Shown one piece after another: positions 61,499 to 64,000 of a DNA stretch of 64,000 bases; within the stretch, counting starts at the first letter, position 1; the number at the start of each line of letters is the position of its first letter. The notes beneath the pieces are model-generated. The model made no database searches. It was not told the origin of the DNA and saw only the letters and a list, made by a program, of their open reading frames with translations. This DNA comes from Onchocerca volvulus (Eukaryota; Nematoda; Chromadorea; Rhabditida; Onchocercidae). Location of the stretch: positions 8,025,562 through 8,089,561 of the forward strand of contig HG738137.1 of NCBI GenBank assembly GCA_000499405.2, in the 5' to 3' direction. Made by a program: the position numbers and the translations under genes.

Positions 61499-63641
61499 AT
61501 GATAATTTTCTACTCTATTTTTCTCTTACTGATAGCATTCAAGAATATTGCTTCAATCATAAGCGAAACTAAAAGGTTGGTCAATTATGCATTATCATAA
61601 TAATAATTACAATCGCAATTCATTATCATTGCAAATAAATGGCAGCACATTATGAACATTACATTCATTTATAATCTTATCTTTTAATAATATTATCAAG
61701 TCAAAATGACAAACTATTAATAGTTGTTGACGATTTATATCACAGTAATCATTGCTGCAAAAGAAAATGTTATAGGAATGTTTTATCGACGGACTGGATA
61801 TGGACAATACACTGAAATTCAAACATAATAAAGGGATAATATACTAGTATCGAAGTAGAAAAATAATAGTATTAGAGAAAATAAAAAACAGTAAAGGAAA
61901 AACAGTAAGGTAAATCAAACTGAAGGATTATATGAATTCAGAGGATACTTTATGGCCGATGACATACTAATTACAGTGAAGATATAAGAATGGTTATTAG
62001 ACCGAAAGATTTACATATGAATGAGTCCACGATTTTTTATTATTAAAATTAAGCTTGGTAAACACAAACAAAGATAACTGTGTGAACATTTTTGCATTTT
62101 ACAGCACATCTAGATTGGGTTTGCAGATATTTGCTAATTTTAACACTATAAAACGGAGAGATTTACGTGTTTTACCACCCTTTAAGCAATCCACATGAGT
62201 TCTATTAGCAGAATGAAGATAAGGAGATAAAGATCATTGTGCCAAAATATGGATAAATGATTTATTTGACTGAGGAATAAGTTTTTATTATACAAAAGCT
62301 CAGATTATTCTATCATATTTATTTCATAAAATATTTCGATTTTGCTAACAATTATAGTATGATATAAAATTGAAAAATATTTTTTTAAAACTTTAAATCG
62401 ATTCAAAATCTGTTTTATTTATTCACAAATAACTCATTTTTTTCAGGACTTATTCTGTTCTACGAATTATTCCGGAAAATGATGAGCAATTAGAATTTTT
62501 GTCTACATTATATCTTACTGATGATGAAATGGTACAATTTTGTTTTCATTTGATAACTTAAATGATGGAAAAACTAATCGATTTTAGTTAAGAAAAGTAT
62601 GAATTCAAAAAAAAAAAAAAAAAAGAAAACTTGATCAGAAATGAAATATTTAAAATTTTGTCACATTTATAGCAATATAACATAAAATTAAATGAATTAA
62701 TCCAATTTTTCACCATATCTTCAGATTCAGTCAAAAAATGTAAAAGTAATTATCATTTTGCTTTTAATTGAATTTTAGGTAGATTTCTGGAAGCCACCAA
62801 CAAGAATTAATGAAACTGTCGATATTATGGTTAATCCAGGAATAAAAGATGAACTTAATCATTTGTTGGAAATGAAATCAATTTCCTATCACATTGAAGT
62901 GGATGATTTTGAAAAGTAAGCTACCAGAGAGTAATTTTTATAACAGTGATAAGCTTCAAATTTTATTAATATTTTTTGGCTAAACTATTTAATCTAAAGA
63001 ATTCCAATTCATCTAATTTTCTTCTTCATCGATCTATTATATTCAGAAGCATTAATTATAATTTATTACTTTCCCTTTATTAATTTTTTTTCGCAACTTA
63101 ATATTTTTTATAACAAATTTATTGATTATTTAAATTTTTCTTCCGTTTGAATCTAATGATTTTGATTTCATTCATTTCTTCTTTTCAATTTTAGTAAATT
63201 ATTAAATTACTATACCATTAATACGACCGAATTTCGATGCAGATAATGCAATTTTCTTTTTTTTTTTTGAACCATATTTTTTTGGAAATTATTGAATGAC
63301 TGATGAATTTGATAAAAACTATAATTTTTCTTAATTTTAATTTTAATAACAAATAAGTAAATATATAACATATCAAGAAATAACAACAAAATTACTAATA
63401 GTAATTATTTAGATATTTACAAAGTAAACAAGAAATGTTACCATGGAGGAATAAGTCATTTCATAAGGAAAGGCGACTTTGGGATGATAATACCAAAAAT
63501 TCAAATATTTTCCTGGGTAAATATCACTCTTTTGATGATATTATTAGTTGGTTGAAAAATCTAGAGAAGCAAAATCCTGACATTGTAACAGTTATTAGTA
63601 TTGGTACTACATACGAAGGAAGGAAAATTTATGGAGTTAAG
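61499..63641 (+). CDS. Secreted metallocarboxypeptidase (M14, carboxypeptidase A/B type), 5' part
   Basis: Four exons (61499-61575, 62447-62531, 62779-62915, 63413-63641) splice in phase; the rest lies beyond the right edge. Exon 1 encodes a signal peptide, MIIFYSIFLLLIAF, and donates two bases to an Arg codon completed by exon 2. Exons 2-3 encode a procarboxypeptidase propeptide (TYSVLRIIPENDEQLEFL, VDFWKPP), the inhibitory domain removed on activation. Exon 4 has a linker and the beginning of the catalytic domain: KYHSFDDIISWLKNL and VISIGTTYEGRKIYGVK. The zinc ligands (HxxE and the later His) and catalytic Glu are not in the window. Expected role: extracellular removal of C-terminal residues, digestive or in cuticle/moulting. 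The signal exon was assigned by phase and content. Confidence 0.85.
62165..62330 (+). repeat. Dispersed intronic repeat, copy 2
   Basis: Same-orientation partner of 46140-46310, here in the first intron of the carboxypeptidase gene. Shared words include ACCCTTTAAG, AATCCACATGAG, TTAGCAGA, AGATAAAGATCATTGTG, ATAAATGA and CAGATTATT. Copies differ by small indels that shift frame, so neither encodes a protein now. Confidence 0.75.
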
Positions 63642-63821
63642 GTATGATTTGATTCGAGAGCATTAAAATTAAATTATTACTTTACATAATATTAATTTCT
63701 TACTAAACTCCAAAATTCCTAAAATTGATTTTTACTAATATTAATATGTGTATGTGTTTAACATTTGTTACTTATGTCACATAGAAAATGAATTCTAACG
63801 ATATCTATTATTTATTTATTT

Positions 63822-63910
63822 ACTAGCTGGACCCAGCTACGCTCCGCATGGCTAGGTCCAGCTAGTCTATATAAATAGAAATGTCAATGTTCGTTTGTTC
63901 AAAAATTTTA
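63822..63910. mobile_element. Helitron-like terminus junction (copy 2)
   Basis: Perfect 12-bp inverted arms, ACTAGCTGGACC (63822-63833) and GGTCCAGCTAGT (63855-63866), enclose a GC-rich loop and are followed at once by TCTATATAAATA. The right arm and following bases are identical to those at 18885-18907. This hairpin-CTAGT-TCTATATA arrangement again suggests a Helitron-type 3' end abutting a 5' end. It lies in the intron after the last visible carboxypeptidase exon; the rest runs off the window edge. Confidence 0.5.
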
Positions 63911-64000
63911 AAGCTCCAAAAATTCTTGAACATACGCCTTATCTATATTAATTCAAAATCTTAAATATCGTAACGTCACTACCTATTGCTTTGAAAATTT

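Overview
The window is nuclear DNA of a nematode, most probably a clade III parasitic (filarial-type) species. The base composition is very AT-rich. Genes are split into many exons bounded by GT...AG, with nematode-style acceptors (TTTCAG, TTTTAG). The tropomyosin exons match the nematode LEV-11 type. No species is named because nothing in the sequence fixes it. I rebuilt gene models by reading exons whose splice phases close exactly. Single open frames across these genes are short because of the introns.

Layout. (1) 1500-28680, minus strand: the 5' two thirds of a muscle/cytoskeletal tropomyosin gene. It has two alternative starts about 20 kb apart, a duplicated second-region exon (two versions) and a triplicated third-region exon (three versions). 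The 3' exons lie beyond the left edge. An 18.6 kb intron between the long-isoform exon 2 and the internal first exon holds most of the window's satellites and a Helitron-like relic. (2) 28681-33851: repeat-rich flank upstream of the tropomyosin gene. (3) 33852-42429, minus: a 21-exon, about 937-residue protein with a charged N-terminus, zinc-knuckle-like motifs and a C-terminal WD40-type region resembling the TFIIIC subunit GTF3C2. (4) 43771-47222, plus: a secreted lipocalin-type protein, divergent from gene 3. (5) 48068-57578, minus: a same-strand series read right to left as guanylate kinase, mitochondrial rRNA dimethyladenosine transferase (TFB1M), BUD22/SRFBP1-like ribosome biogenesis factor, and a small unidentified protein that begins 42 bp after the BUD22 stop. 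(6) 61499 to the right edge, plus: the 5' part of a secreted metallocarboxypeptidase (M14) gene, with a second Helitron-like terminus in its third intron.

Functionally, the minus-strand series from 48 to 57.6 kb is housekeeping (nucleotide metabolism, mitochondrial and nucleolar ribosome assembly) and is arranged like a nematode operon remnant. The two plus-strand genes are secretory and each carries, in an intron, a copy of one dispersed repeat. The most interesting points are the tropomyosin exon cassettes with a minisatellite just before one alternative acceptor, the dispersed intronic repeat pair, the unusual zinc-knuckle plus WD40 architecture, and the tight BUD22/unknown gene pair. I found no CRISPR array, rRNA or tRNA gene, and no evidence for a wholly new system.
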